Shown here: piece after piece, positions 26,928 through 35,380 of the stretch
How positions within the stretch are numbered: the stretch's first letter is position 1
Layout: each line of letters opens with the position of its first letter
Origin: Acetobacteraceae bacterium
GTDB lineage: Bacteria; Pseudomonadota; Alphaproteobacteria; Acetobacterales; Acetobacteraceae
Length of the DNA: 38,013 nucleotides
Direction of reading: 5' to 3'
Assembly (NCBI GenBank): GCA_031291795.1
Contig: JARLIJ010000081.1
Coordinates: 1 to 38,013 of the forward strand
Notes under the pieces: generated by a model
Database searches by the model: none
Seen by the model: the letters and a program-made list of their open reading frames with translations, nothing else
Told to the model about the DNA's origin: nothing
Program-made: the position numbers and the translations under genes

Positions 26928-28547
26928 TCACGCCGCAACGGCCAGGGGCGCGCGGTCCTGGATCATGTCCGAGGCCTTCTCGGCGATCATGATGGTCCCT
27001 GCGTTGGTGTTGCCGGAGATCACCGCCGGCATCACCGAGGCATCCACCACCCGCAGCCCCTCCAGCCCGTGCACGCGCAGTTCCGCATCCACCACCGCCA
27101 TTGGATCGCTGCCCATCTTGCACGTGCTGGTCGGGTGGAACACCGTCCCACCGTTGTTCCGCGCATACTCCAGCAACTCGGCGTCGCCCTGCACCTCGCT
27201 GCCCGGGCGGTATTCCGAGGCAACAAGCGCCTGCATGTGCGGCGACGTCAGCAGCCGCCGCCCGATCTTCAACCCGTCCACGATCGTCCGCCGGTCGGTC
27301 TCGGTCGACAGGTAATTCGGCCGCATCGCCGGCGCATCCTCTGCCCGAGCGGTCTTGAGCCGGATCTCGCCGCGGCTTTCGGGACGCAGCTGGTAGACCA
27401 GCAGCGTGAAACCGGACCACGGGTGCAGCCCATCCTGCGGCCGGTCCGCGCTGAACGTCGCGATCGAGAACTTCACGTCCGGCGTCGCCAGCTCGGGGCG
27501 GGTCCGGGCGAACAGCGCGACCTCGGCGCTGATCACCGCCAGCGGCCCCTTGCGGAACAGGAAATAATCCAGCCCGGTCTTCAGCATGCGGACCTTGCTC
27601 TGCATCACATCATTGACCGTGATCGGCTGCTTGCACTTCAACTTGATGGCAGCCGAATAATGATCCTGTAAATTCTGTCCGACGCCCGGCAAATGATGCA
27701 CAATCGGAATACCCAGTTCGGCCAGATCTGCCTGCGGACCAACGCCGGACAACATCAGCACCTGCGGCGAGCCGATGGCGCCGCCACACAGCACCACCTC
27801 CCGCTTCGCCGTCGCCGTCCGGACCTGGCCATCCTGGCGGAACACCACGCCGACTGCCCGCCTGCCCTCGAATAGCACGCGTTCGGTGTGCGCCCGGGTG
27901 ATCACCCGCAGGTTCGGCCGCTTCATCGCCGGATGCAGGTAGCCCACCGCGGTCGAGCAACGCCGGCCGCGCCGCGTCGTGGTCTGGTGGTAGCCCACGC
28001 CATCTTGCCGCGCGCCGTTGAAATCGTCGTTGCGCTCATAGCCGGCGTCGTTGCAGGCGCGGATGAAGGCCTCGCAGATCGGATGCCCGTCTTCCACGTC
28101 GGACACGCAAAGCGGGCCGCCGGTGCTGTGGAAGGCGTCGGCCACCCGGGTCTGGTGCTCCGCCCGCTTGAAATAGGGCAGCACGTCCGAGGCCGACCAG
28201 CCGGCATTGCCCAGTTGGCGCCAGAGGTCGAAATCCTCATGCTGGCCGCGGATATAGACCATGCCGTTGATCGAGGAAGAGCCGCCCAGCACCTTGCCGC
28301 GCGGCCAGAAGATCTTCCGCCCGCCCGCGCCAGGATCCGGTTCGGTCTCGTAGCACCAGTTCACCCGCTTGTCGGCGAAGGTCTTGCCGAAGCCCAGCGG
28401 GATGTGGATCCACATGTTGCGGTCCTCGCCGCCGGCCTCCAGCAGCACGACGCGGGTGGCGGGATTTTCCGACAGCCGCGCAGCCAGCACGCAACCGGCC
28501 GACCCGGCCCCGACAATGACGAAATCCGCCTCGATCGCTTCGGCCAT
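26928..28547 (-). CDS. GMC family oxidoreductase (choline-dehydrogenase-like), copy 1
   Basis: 539 residues, FAD-dependent alcohol oxidation. The dinucleotide motif is GAGSAGCVLAARLSE near the N-terminus; PRGKVLGGSSSINGMVYIRG is GMC signature 1; GGAIGSPQVLMLSGVGP is signature 2; the catalytic histidine is H471 (FHPTSTCKMG), with the second active-site position in SGNTNAGTIMI. The substrate is unknown. It is clearly paralogous to the enzyme at 30200-31822 over its whole length. A run of nine G residues on the coding strand directly precedes the start region (28552-28560). LysR lies 90 bp upstream on the same strand. Confidence 0.92.
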   Translation of the reverse strand: MAEAIEADFVIVGAGSAGCVLAARLSENPATRVVLLEAGGEDRNMWIHIPLGFGKTFADKRVNWCYETEPDPGAGGRKIFWPRGKVLGGSSSINGMVYIRGQHEDFDLWRQLGNAGWSASDVLPYFKRAEHQTRVADAFHSTGGPLCVSDVEDGHPICEAFIRACNDAGYERNDDFNGARQDGVGYHQTTTRRGRRCSTAVGYLHPAMKRPNLRVITRAHTERVLFEGRRAVGVVFRQDGQVRTATAKREVVLCGGAIGSPQVLMLSGVGPQADLAELGIPIVHHLPGVGQNLQDHYSAAIKLKCKQPITVNDVMQSKVRMLKTGLDYFLFRKGPLAVISAEVALFARTRPELATPDVKFSIATFSADRPQDGLHPWSGFTLLVYQLRPESRGEIRLKTARAEDAPAMRPNYLSTETDRRTIVDGLKIGRRLLTSPHMQALVASEYRPGSEVQGDAELLEYARNNGGTVFHPTSTCKMGSDPMAVVDAELRVHGLEGLRVVDASVMPAVISGNTNAGTIMIAEKASDMIQDRAPLAVAA

Positions 28548-28636
28548 CTGGCCCCCCCCCGGTGCGTGTGCACGCATTGCAGCGACGCTATCGCGTCATG
28601 CACGCCACCGCCAAGGGCAATGCCGGGGCGCCGCTT

Positions 28637-29563
28637 TTATTCGGCGGCCAGGCTCCGCGTCCCCAGATCCATATGCATCCTGAAACTGTCCTCGATGTGC
28701 CGCGCCAGCGCGTCGGCCGGCGCCCGCGCGTGCCTGGCCTTCAGCATCAGGATGCCGAACTCCGGCAGCGGCGGCAGACCCTCGTCCGCTCGTACCGCAC
28801 GCAGCCCCTCCGGCAGCCAGGACAGGGTGGACACGGTCACCGCCAGCCCCGCCATCACCGGCGCATGGGTGCCGATCTGCGAGGCCGAGGTATACGCGAT
28901 CCGGTAGCGCCGCCCGGCCGCCTCCAGCGCATGCACCGCGGCGGCAGCCCACTCGCAGTCGTTCCCGGCCGCCGCGTAGCGTGCCTGATCGGCCAGCGCC
29001 AGCGGCAACGGATCCTGCCGATGCGGCGCGAAGCGGGTCGCGGTGATCCAGTGCAGCGGGCCGCGCCACAGCCGCACCGAGGGCCAACCCGGCGGCTGAT
29101 GCCCCTCGGAAATCAGCGCCAGGTCGAGCGCTTCGGCCTTGAGTTCACGCATCAGCTCGCTTGAGGGCAGGCACATCACATCCACCTGCACCGCCGGATG
29201 CGTCTCGGCAAAGCGCTTCAGGATCGTCGGGATATAGGCGAACGCGTAGTCATCCGGCGAACCGAGGCGGACCGTGCCGGAGATCGGCGGGGCCAGGAAG
29301 GCAGCGACCACCGCGTCGTTCAACGCAAGGATCTCGCGCGCACGGGTGAGCAGGAACTGCCCATGCGGCGTCATCTCGATCGCGCCCCCTCGGGTGCGGT
29401 GCAGCACGGTCTGCCCCAGTTGCTCCTCGAGGCGCTTGATCTGCATGGACACGGCGGACTGGGTGCGGCCGACGATCGCACCGGCCTCGGTGAAACTGCC
29501 GCCCTCGGCGATCAGCACGAAGGTACGCAGCAGGTCGGGGTCGATCCCGATGGGAACGCTCAT
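28637..29563 (-). CDS. LysR family transcriptional regulator
   Basis: 308 residues. The winged helix-turn-helix occupies about 1-65 (LLRTFVLIAEGGSFTEAGAIVG and SAVSMQIKRLEEQLGQTVLHRT), followed by a substrate-binding domain (about 90-295). It probably controls the GMC/PLP/M81 genes downstream on the same strand, which is unusual because many LysR regulators are divergent from their targets. I chose ATG 29563: a good promoter ends only 7 bp before it, implying a leaderless or near-leaderless mRNA. ATG 29569 is two codons upstream. No ribosome site is visible for either. Confidence 0.9.
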   Translation of the reverse strand: MSVPIGIDPDLLRTFVLIAEGGSFTEAGAIVGRTQSAVSMQIKRLEEQLGQTVLHRTRGGAIEMTPHGQFLLTRAREILALNDAVVAAFLAPPISGTVRLGSPDDYAFAYIPTILKRFAETHPAVQVDVMCLPSSELMRELKAEALDLALISEGHQPPGWPSVRLWRGPLHWITATRFAPHRQDPLPLALADQARYAAAGNDCEWAAAAVHALEAAGRRYRIAYTSASQIGTHAPVMAGLAVTVSTLSWLPEGLRAVRADEGLPPLPEFGILMLKARHARAPADALARHIEDSFRMHMDLGTRSLAAE

Positions 29564-29570
29564 GTGCATC

Positions 29571-29598
29571 AGTATACTTGATCGTACCATTCAGGCAA
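29571..29598 (-). promoter_or_regulatory. LysR gene promoter
   Basis: On the minus strand TTGCCT (29598-29593), a 16-bp spacer and TATACT (29576-29571). The predicted transcription start falls at about 29564, on the ATG of the LysR gene. Confidence 0.6.
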
Positions 29599-29629
29599 TT
29601 CGTTTTCCTGATTATGGGCAACCTGCCAG

Positions 29630-29643
29630 TGTGCAACTGCACA
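29630..29643. promoter_or_regulatory. operator-like palindrome TGTGCA-AC-TGCACA
   Basis: A perfect 6-bp inverted repeat in the 107-bp gap between the LysR gene and the double-DUF1127 gene. It lies 27 bp before the latter's start and just upstream of the LysR promoter. It could be an autoregulatory site or control the DUF1127 gene; the binding protein is unknown. Confidence 0.4.
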
Positions 29644-29670
29644 CAAGCCCTTTGGCACAGGAGAGATCAA

Positions 29671-30084
29671 ATGTCGTACCGGACCCTGGAGGGGGTGTCT
29701 CCGACCCTGTTCGGGGACGCAGCACTGCGCGACCGGATGAACGCTGCCCGGTCCGCGATGGACACGGCCCTGCGCACGATCGTCACACGCCGCGAATTGG
29801 TCGAGCTGGATGAGCGCGCTTTGGCCGATATCGGCCTGACGCGGGCCGAGGCACTGGCCGAGGCGAAGCGCAACCCGTGGAACATTGAGCCGCCGCGCCG
29901 GCCGGAGCGCCCGCGTCGGATCGCCATGTTGGTCGGCATGGTCCAGACGCAGCTGCGCGAGGCCTGGCGCCGCCATCGCTCGCGCCAGGCGATTACCGGC
30001 CTGAACGCACGCATGCTGAAAGATATTGGCGTCAGCTACGCCGAGGCCGAGTGCGAAGCCAACAAGGCGTTCTGGCGGCGGTAA
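29671..30084 (+). CDS. double DUF1127 protein, 137 aa
   Basis: Two DUF1127-like units lie in one chain: RRELVELDERALADIGLTR (about 45-65) and RHRSRQAITGLNARMLKDIG (about 102-121), each followed by an Ala/Glu-rich tail ending near a Trp (NPWN; AFWRR). DUF1127 proteins are normally 45-100 residues with one unit, so this is a tandem form. Some relatives are RNA-binding regulators. The ATG follows GGAGAG at good spacing. It is divergent from the LysR gene and convergent with the second GMC gene. Confidence 0.82.
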   Translation: MSYRTLEGVSPTLFGDAALRDRMNAARSAMDTALRTIVTRRELVELDERALADIGLTRAEALAEAKRNPWNIEPPRRPERPRRIAMLVGMVQTQLREAWRRHRSRQAITGLNARMLKDIGVSYAEAECEANKAFWRR

Positions 30085-30109
30085 CCGAGACCTGACGGCA
30101 GACGCGGTG

Positions 30110-30136
30110 CCATGGCCGTGGGGCGCGCGGCCATGG
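30110..30136. terminator. hairpin between convergent genes
   Basis: CCATGGCC (30110-30117) pairs with GGCCATGG (30129-30136) across an 11-base loop, between the double-DUF1127 gene and the second GMC gene. No T run; a modest shared terminator candidate. Confidence 0.4.
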
Positions 30137-30199
30137 GACCGCGAATTGCATGGCCAGCCGCCGATATCGCCAGCCGCCGAGCTCGACCGGTCGTGTGCC

Positions 30200-31822
30200 T
30201 TAAGCCGCCGCCGCAAGCGGTTCGCGCCGGCGCACCAGATCCGCGGCCTTCTCGGCGATCATGATGGTGGCGGCGTTGGTGTTGCCCGACACCACCGCCG
30301 GCATGATCGAGGCATCCACCACCCGCAGCCCCGCCACGCCGTGAACGCGCAGCTCCGCGTCCACCACCGCCATCGGGTCGCTGCCCATCTTGCAGGTGCT
30401 GGTCGGGTGGAACACCGTCCCACCGAATTGCCGCGCATAATCCAGCAGCTCGTCGTCGGTCCGCACCGCATCGCCGGGAATGTATTCGCTGCTGATGAAA
30501 TGCTGCATGTCCGGCGTCGCCAGCAGCCGCCGCGCCAGGTTCAACCCGTCCACGATCGTCCGCCTGTCGGTCTCGGTCGCCAGGTAGTTCGGATGCATTG
30601 CCGGCGCCACCGCCGGATCGGGCGATTTCAACTTCAATTCGCCGCGGCTCTCCGGACGGAGCTGATAGGCGGTGATCGAGAAGCCGGAGAATTTGTGCAG
30701 TCCCTCGGCCGGCCGGTCCGCGCTGAAGATCACCGTCGCGAACTGCACGTCCGGCGTCGCCAGCTCGGGACGCGTGCGGGCGAACAGCCCCGCCTGCGCG
30801 GCCGCGATCGTCAGCGGCCCGCGGCGGGCCAGGATATATTCCAGGCCGGTCTTCATCATGCGGACCTTGCTCATCATGATATCGTTGACGGTGATCGGGA
30901 ACCGGCATTTCAGGACCACGCGTGCCTGGTAGTGGTCCTGCAGGCTCTGCCCGACGCCCGGCAGCGCGTGCCGCACCGCGATGCCATGCGACGCCAGATG
31001 CGCGGCCGGCCCGATGCCCGACAGCAGCAGCAATTGCGGTGAGTTCAGCGCCCCGCCGCACACGATCACCTCCCGCCGCGCCCGAATCGTGCGGCTGGCC
31101 CCGCCCTGGCGATAGGTCACGCCGACCGCGCGCCGGCCCTCCAGCAACACACGCTCCGACAGCGCGTGGGTGATCACCTGCAGGTTCGGCCGCTTCATCG
31201 CCGGGCGCAGATAGCCGACCGCAGTGGAGCAGCGCCGGCCGTTGCGCGTGGTCAGGTGGTAATAGCCCGCCCCTTCCTGCACCCGGCCGTTGAAGTCGTC
31301 GTTGCGCGGAAAGCCGAGGTCCAGCGCGCTCTTGATGAATGCCTTGCTGATCGGGTCGTAGGTGTGCATGTCGGAGACCGCGAGCGGACCGCCGGTGCCA
31401 TGCAGTTCGTTGCCGCCACCGATCCGGTCCTCGGCGCGCTTGAAATACGGCAGCACATCGTCGAACGACCAGCCGGCATTACCGAGTTGGCGCCAGTGGT
31501 CGAAATCCTCGGCCTGGCCGCGGATATAGACCAGGCCGTTGATCGAGGACGAGCCGCCCAGCACTTTGCCGCGCGGCCAGAAGAAGCGGCGGCCGTTCAG
31601 GTCGGGTTCGGTCTCGTAGCACCAGTTCACCCGCGGATCGGCGATGGTCTTGCCGTAGCCCAGCGGGATGTGGATCCAGGGATTGCGGTCGGGTCCGCCG
31701 GCTTCCAGCAGCACGACCTTGCTGGCGGGATCTTCCGACAGGCGCGCCGCCATGACGCACCCGGCGGAGCCGGCACCCACCACGATGAAATCCGCTTCGA
31801 TGCTGTCCTGCCGTGCGACCAT
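30200..31822 (-). CDS. GMC family oxidoreductase, copy 2
   Basis: 540 residues, FAD-dependent. Motifs are GAGSAGCVMAARLSE, PRGKVLGGSSSINGLVYIRG, GGALNSPQLLLLSGIGP and the catalytic H472 in FHPTSTCKMG. It aligns end to end with copy 1 (26928-28547), sharing long stretches such as the STAVGYL-PAMKRPNL region, so the two arose by duplication; substrate preference may differ. The ATG 31822 follows AAGGAA at good spacing. It is divergent from the carbamoyltransferase operon with 156 bp between starts, so the two may share control. Confidence 0.93.
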   Translation of the reverse strand: MVARQDSIEADFIVVGAGSAGCVMAARLSEDPASKVVLLEAGGPDRNPWIHIPLGYGKTIADPRVNWCYETEPDLNGRRFFWPRGKVLGGSSSINGLVYIRGQAEDFDHWRQLGNAGWSFDDVLPYFKRAEDRIGGGNELHGTGGPLAVSDMHTYDPISKAFIKSALDLGFPRNDDFNGRVQEGAGYYHLTTRNGRRCSTAVGYLRPAMKRPNLQVITHALSERVLLEGRRAVGVTYRQGGASRTIRARREVIVCGGALNSPQLLLLSGIGPAAHLASHGIAVRHALPGVGQSLQDHYQARVVLKCRFPITVNDIMMSKVRMMKTGLEYILARRGPLTIAAAQAGLFARTRPELATPDVQFATVIFSADRPAEGLHKFSGFSITAYQLRPESRGELKLKSPDPAVAPAMHPNYLATETDRRTIVDGLNLARRLLATPDMQHFISSEYIPGDAVRTDDELLDYARQFGGTVFHPTSTCKMGSDPMAVVDAELRVHGVAGLRVVDASIMPAVVSGNTNAATIMIAEKAADLVRRREPLAAAA

Positions 31823-31942
31823 GCTGCGGTTCCTTTTGCCGTTTCTCCTCCGGCAGGAGCATGCAACCAGCCGGTTCGGCTGGGACCCGGCCGAAGCCGC
31901 GACCGCGGCCCGACGCGCCGCGCAGGGGGCACCATTACGGCA

Positions 31943-31970
31943 TTGCCACGGTGCCGGGACATGCTAGATT
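31943..31970 (+). promoter_or_regulatory. promoter of the carbamoyltransferase operon
   Basis: TTGCCA (31943-31948), a 16-bp spacer and TAGATT (31965-31970). The expected transcription start is at about 31977, two bases before ATG 31979. This excludes the upstream in-frame ATG at 31961, which lies inside the promoter, if the promoter is real. Confidence 0.5.
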
Positions 31971-31978
31971 CATTTCGT

Positions 31979-34240
31979 ATGAGCGCGGAATATGGCATGA
32001 TCAGGCTGGCGCCGAACGGCCGTTTCGGCCCGACACACCCATGGCTCGCCGCGCTGGCGCGGACCATCGCCTATCCGATCCTCAAGGCCTACGCGGCACG
32101 CCACGGTTTCCACACGCCGGACAGCGCCTATGCGCGGGCACAAGGCGCCGACCTCGCCGCGCGCCTCGCCCGCGGCGAGACGGTCCATCTGCTTGGCCTG
32201 GCGCCGGCCGGCCATAACAGCGGCGCCGCCCTGGTCGAGGTTTCCGCCGCCCAGGGCGTGCAGCTGCTGCGCAACGACGAGGAGGAACGCTATACCGGCA
32301 TCAAGAACTGCACCGACTACCCGCGGCACAGCGTCGCCGCCGTCCTGGCATTCGCCGCCGCGCGCGGCCTGACCATCCATAGCTGTCTGGCGAGCTGGGA
32401 CTTCGTCCGCCTCGGCGCCAGCCTGGCCGGCGCGATGGCAGCGGAGCTGCCGCGCAGCCGCAACTTCCTTGCGGCAGAGGCGTTCGGCGCGATGAACGCC
32501 CGCCACCTCGATGCCGCCCTCCGCAGCCCCAAGGCGTTCGGCCGCCAGATGAGATCCGGCCAGATGGGACGCGGCCTGATGGCACGCGGCCAGATGGGAG
32601 CAGGCCAGATGGGAGCAGGCCAGATGGGAGCAGGCTTGGCGATGCCGATCATCGGTATGCCGCATCACGGCAACCACGCCTGGTTCTCCCACGCCGTGTC
32701 GCCGTTCGCCGACAGCGCCGCTCCGGTGCTGGTCACGGTGCTGGACGGCTTCGGGGATAATGGCGCGATCTCGGTCTACCTGGCGCGCAACGGCCGACTG
32801 GCGCTGCTGGACCGCAACACCGACCCGTTCGACTCGCTGGGCGGGTTCTACAGCATGATCAGTTCCACCCAGGGCGGCTGGACCATCCTCAGCAGCGAGG
32901 GCCGCTATATGGGGGCCGTCGCCTGGGGCGACAGCGATCGGCTGACCAACGGGTATTACCGTCGCCTGCGCCAGATCTTCCATCTCGGCCCAGGCGGCAC
33001 GGTGCGGCTGAACCGCGCCCTGGCCAACTGGCCGCGCTGCCTGCAGCGCGCGCCTTACACGGCGGCGCTGACCGAGATCCTCGGGCCGCCGATCCCGCCC
33101 GAGGCGCTGTGGAACCCGGATGCGGTGCTGAAAATCGATGCTGGCGACAAGGCCCCCGGCGATGCCGACCGCTTCGACAAGGCCGCGGCGACGCAGCTCG
33201 TGTTCGAGGACGCGCTGTGCCACATCCTCGACCATCACATCCGTGCGACCGGCGCCAGCCGCCTCGTGCTGGCCGGCGGCACCGCGTTGAACGCGCTGGC
33301 CAATATGCGGCTGATGCAGCATTTCGACCGCGCCTATTACCGCCGGGTCCTTGGCCGCGACGACACGTTGCATGTCTGGGTGCCGCCGATCCCCAGCGAC
33401 CCGGGGGTGGCGGCCGGGGCGGCATACCAGTTCGCGTTGCATCATGGCGCGACCCACGCGGCACCGCTGCGCCATGCCTTTCACTGCGGCGATGCCCCCA
33501 CCGATGCGGCGATCGAGGCCGCCTTGCGCGCCGGCCCCGATATCGGCTGGACCGCGCTGCCCCGGCTCGACGGGCCGGCCAGCCGCGCACGCATCGCCGA
33601 TTTCCTGGCATGCTGCATCGCCAGGGATGGTGTGGTCGGCCTGTTCCAGGGCGCGGCCGAGACCGGCCCGCGCGCCCTCGGTCACCGCTCCATTCTCGCC
33701 AATGCCTGCAATCCGCGCACGTTGGAGACCATCAACCGGCGGGTGAAGTTCCGCGAGCCGTTCCGCCCGCTGGCGCCCATGACCACGCTCGCCGCGGCAC
33801 GGCGCTTCTGGGATCTGGAGGAGGGTGCGCTGGACGACGACGCCAACGCGTACGGCTACATGGTGCTGACGGTGATGGCCCGGCCCGAGGCGTATGATCG
33901 TGTGCCGGCTGTGATCCATCGCGACGGCACCAGCCGCATCCAGGTCGTCCGTCCCGATATCGATCCATTCACCCACGACTACCTCCTCGCGCTCGGGCGC
34001 CGCTGCGGGGTGGAGGTCTCGGTCAATACCTCGCTGAACGTCGCCGGGCCGATCGTGCAGACCGCCGGCCAGGCGTTGGAGGCCCTGCGCCGCGCCCGTG
34101 CCATGGACGGGTTGCTGCTGCTGGGCGCCGAGGGCGGGGCCTGGCTCGCCTGGCACGCCGTCGATACCCCGCCAAAGGATGGCGGCAGGCGAATCGGCAG
34201 CTGGTTGCGCGCGTGGCAGGACGAGCCGGCGCTCGCCTGA
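31979..34240 (+). CDS. carbamoyltransferase (NodU/CmcH/TobZ family) with a pentapeptide repeat insert
   Basis: 753 residues from ATG 31979. Such enzymes make carbamoyl-adenylate from carbamoyl phosphate and ATP, then carbamoylate a hydroxyl of a sugar or secondary metabolite. The N-terminal Kae1-like domain shows LAPAGHNSGAALVE, the metal-binding cluster HHGNHAWFSHA (H229, H230, H233) and DGFGDNGAISVYL. The C-terminal part shows ETGPRALGHRSIL, REPFRPLAP and NTSLNVAGPIVQT. Relatives are about 550-700 residues; here a Gly-Gln-Met-Gly-Ala repeat (residues about 189-221) sits just before the metal-binding histidines. Starts at 31961 and 31997 are alternatives; 31997 has a GCGGAA ribosome site. 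It probably heads an operon with the kinase, enolase-like and dehydrogenase genes. Confidence 0.88.
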   Translation: MSAEYGMIRLAPNGRFGPTHPWLAALARTIAYPILKAYAARHGFHTPDSAYARAQGADLAARLARGETVHLLGLAPAGHNSGAALVEVSAAQGVQLLRNDEEERYTGIKNCTDYPRHSVAAVLAFAAARGLTIHSCLASWDFVRLGASLAGAMAAELPRSRNFLAAEAFGAMNARHLDAALRSPKAFGRQMRSGQMGRGLMARGQMGAGQMGAGQMGAGLAMPIIGMPHHGNHAWFSHAVSPFADSAAPVLVTVLDGFGDNGAISVYLARNGRLALLDRNTDPFDSLGGFYSMISSTQGGWTILSSEGRYMGAVAWGDSDRLTNGYYRRLRQIFHLGPGGTVRLNRALANWPRCLQRAPYTAALTEILGPPIPPEALWNPDAVLKIDAGDKAPGDADRFDKAAATQLVFEDALCHILDHHIRATGASRLVLAGGTALNALANMRLMQHFDRAYYRRVLGRDDTLHVWVPPIPSDPGVAAGAAYQFALHHGATHAAPLRHAFHCGDAPTDAAIEAALRAGPDIGWTALPRLDGPASRARIADFLACCIARDGVVGLFQGAAETGPRALGHRSILANACNPRTLETINRRVKFREPFRPLAPMTTLAAARRFWDLEEGALDDDANAYGYMVLTVMARPEAYDRVPAVIHRDGTSRIQVVRPDIDPFTHDYLLALGRRCGVEVSVNTSLNVAGPIVQTAGQALEALRRARAMDGLLLLGAEGGAWLAWHAVDTPPKDGGRRIGSWLRAWQDEPALA
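32543..32641 (+). repeat. 15-bp minisatellite coding for GQMGA repeats
   Basis: The unit GGCCAGATGGGAGCA is present three times exactly (32588-32632), with degenerate copies upstream (32543-32587) and a partial copy downstream. All units stay in frame, so copy number can change in steps of five residues without breaking the protein. Confidence 0.9.
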
Positions 34241-34372
34241 CGGTGTCCGGAGGCGGTCCGCCCGTGGGACGCGTGTCGGGTCACGGCCCCGGTCGGGCCG
34301 TCTCGGCATCGGGTGCATGCTGTGGCAGGAGAAGATGGTAGTCGACCGCCATACCCGCTGGAGCCGTAAAGG

Positions 34373-35380
34373 ATGCCCTCAGCCGCCCCGCCCGCCGAGA
34401 TCCTGGAGGCCTTGCGCCGCATGGGCCTGCCGGCCGACGCCGGCACGACCGGCGAGCGGCTGACCGGTGGCGTCTCCTCCGATATCTGGCGCATCGATCT
34501 GCCCAATGGTCCGGTCTGCGTGAAACGCGCGCTTGCGAAGCTGAACGTCGCCGCCGAGTGGCACGCGCCCGTCGAACGCAACCGCTACGAGGCCCGCTGG
34601 ATGCAGCGCGCCGACGCCGCAATCCCCCACGCCGCCCCCCGCCTGCTCGGACAGGACGCAGCGAACGGCGCGCTGGCGATGGAATTCCTCTCGCCGCACG
34701 ACCATCCGCTGTGGAAGTTGCAGCTCCGCGACGGCCACGCCGACCCGGATTTCGCGGCGCGGGTGGCGCGCAGCCTCGTCGCCATCCATGCCGCCACCGC
34801 CGCCGATGCCTCGATCGCCGCCGACTTCCCGACCGATGCGATCTTTTACGACATCCGCCTGGAACCCTATCTGGTCGCGACCGGTCGCGCCCATCCCGAC
34901 CTCGCGGCGCAGCTTGACGGCCTGGTTGCCACCACCCAGGCCAACAAGCGCGCGCTGGTGCATGGTGACGTCAGCCCGAAGAACATCCTCGCCGGGCCGT
35001 TCGGACCGGTGTTCCTGGACGCCGAGTGCGCCTGGTGGGGCGATCCGGCGTTCGACCTGGCGTTCTGCCTCAATCACCTGTTGTTGAAGTGCCTGTGGAC
35101 GCCGACGGCGCGCGACGGCTTCCTCGCCTGTTTCGACGCATTGGCTGCCACCTACGCCGCCGGGGTGGCCTGGGAAGCACCGGCCGCGCTCGAAGCCCGC
35201 GCAGCCCGTTTGCTGCCCGCATTGTTCCTGGCCCGGGTGGATGGCAAGTCGCCGGTCGAGTACATCACCACTGAGGCGGACAGGAATCGCGTGCGCCGCA
35301 CCGCCCGCGCCCTGCTGGCCGCCCCGCCGGATCGGCTGGACGCGGTGCGTCAGGCCTGGACAAGGGAGCTTACCGGATGA
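34373..35380 (+). CDS. APH-type small-molecule kinase
   Basis: 335 residues, aminoglycoside-phosphotransferase / choline-kinase fold. The ATP lysine K51 (VCVKRAL), the probable helix glutamate E73, the catalytic loop HGDVSPKNIL (H197, D199, N204) and the Mg aspartate D216 (FLDAECAWWGDPAFDLAF) are all present, so it should be active. It phosphorylates a hydroxyl of an unknown metabolite. It lies 132 bp after the carbamoyltransferase, and its stop overlaps the enolase-like ATG by 4 bp (ATGA). Antibiotic resistance is possible from family membership alone, but the coupling to an enolase-like gene points to biosynthesis or catabolism. Confidence 0.87.
   Translation: MPSAAPPAEILEALRRMGLPADAGTTGERLTGGVSSDIWRIDLPNGPVCVKRALAKLNVAAEWHAPVERNRYEARWMQRADAAIPHAAPRLLGQDAANGALAMEFLSPHDHPLWKLQLRDGHADPDFAARVARSLVAIHAATAADASIAADFPTDAIFYDIRLEPYLVATGRAHPDLAAQLDGLVATTQANKRALVHGDVSPKNILAGPFGPVFLDAECAWWGDPAFDLAFCLNHLLLKCLWTPTARDGFLACFDALAATYAAGVAWEAPAALEARAARLLPALFLARVDGKSPVEYITTEADRNRVRRTARALLAAPPDRLDAVRQAWTRELTG

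Noticed and set aside
32543-32641. Repeat as a CRISPR or non-coding element
   Set aside because: Units are contiguous, in frame and inside a conserved coding gene.
31970-34318. Long antisense open frame opposite the carbamoyltransferase
   Set aside because: Mirror of strong codon bias; the plus-strand frame carries all family motifs.
34373-35380. Kinase as an antibiotic-resistance gene
   Set aside because: The APH fold is shared by many metabolic kinases, and translational coupling to an enolase-like gene argues for a pathway enzyme.
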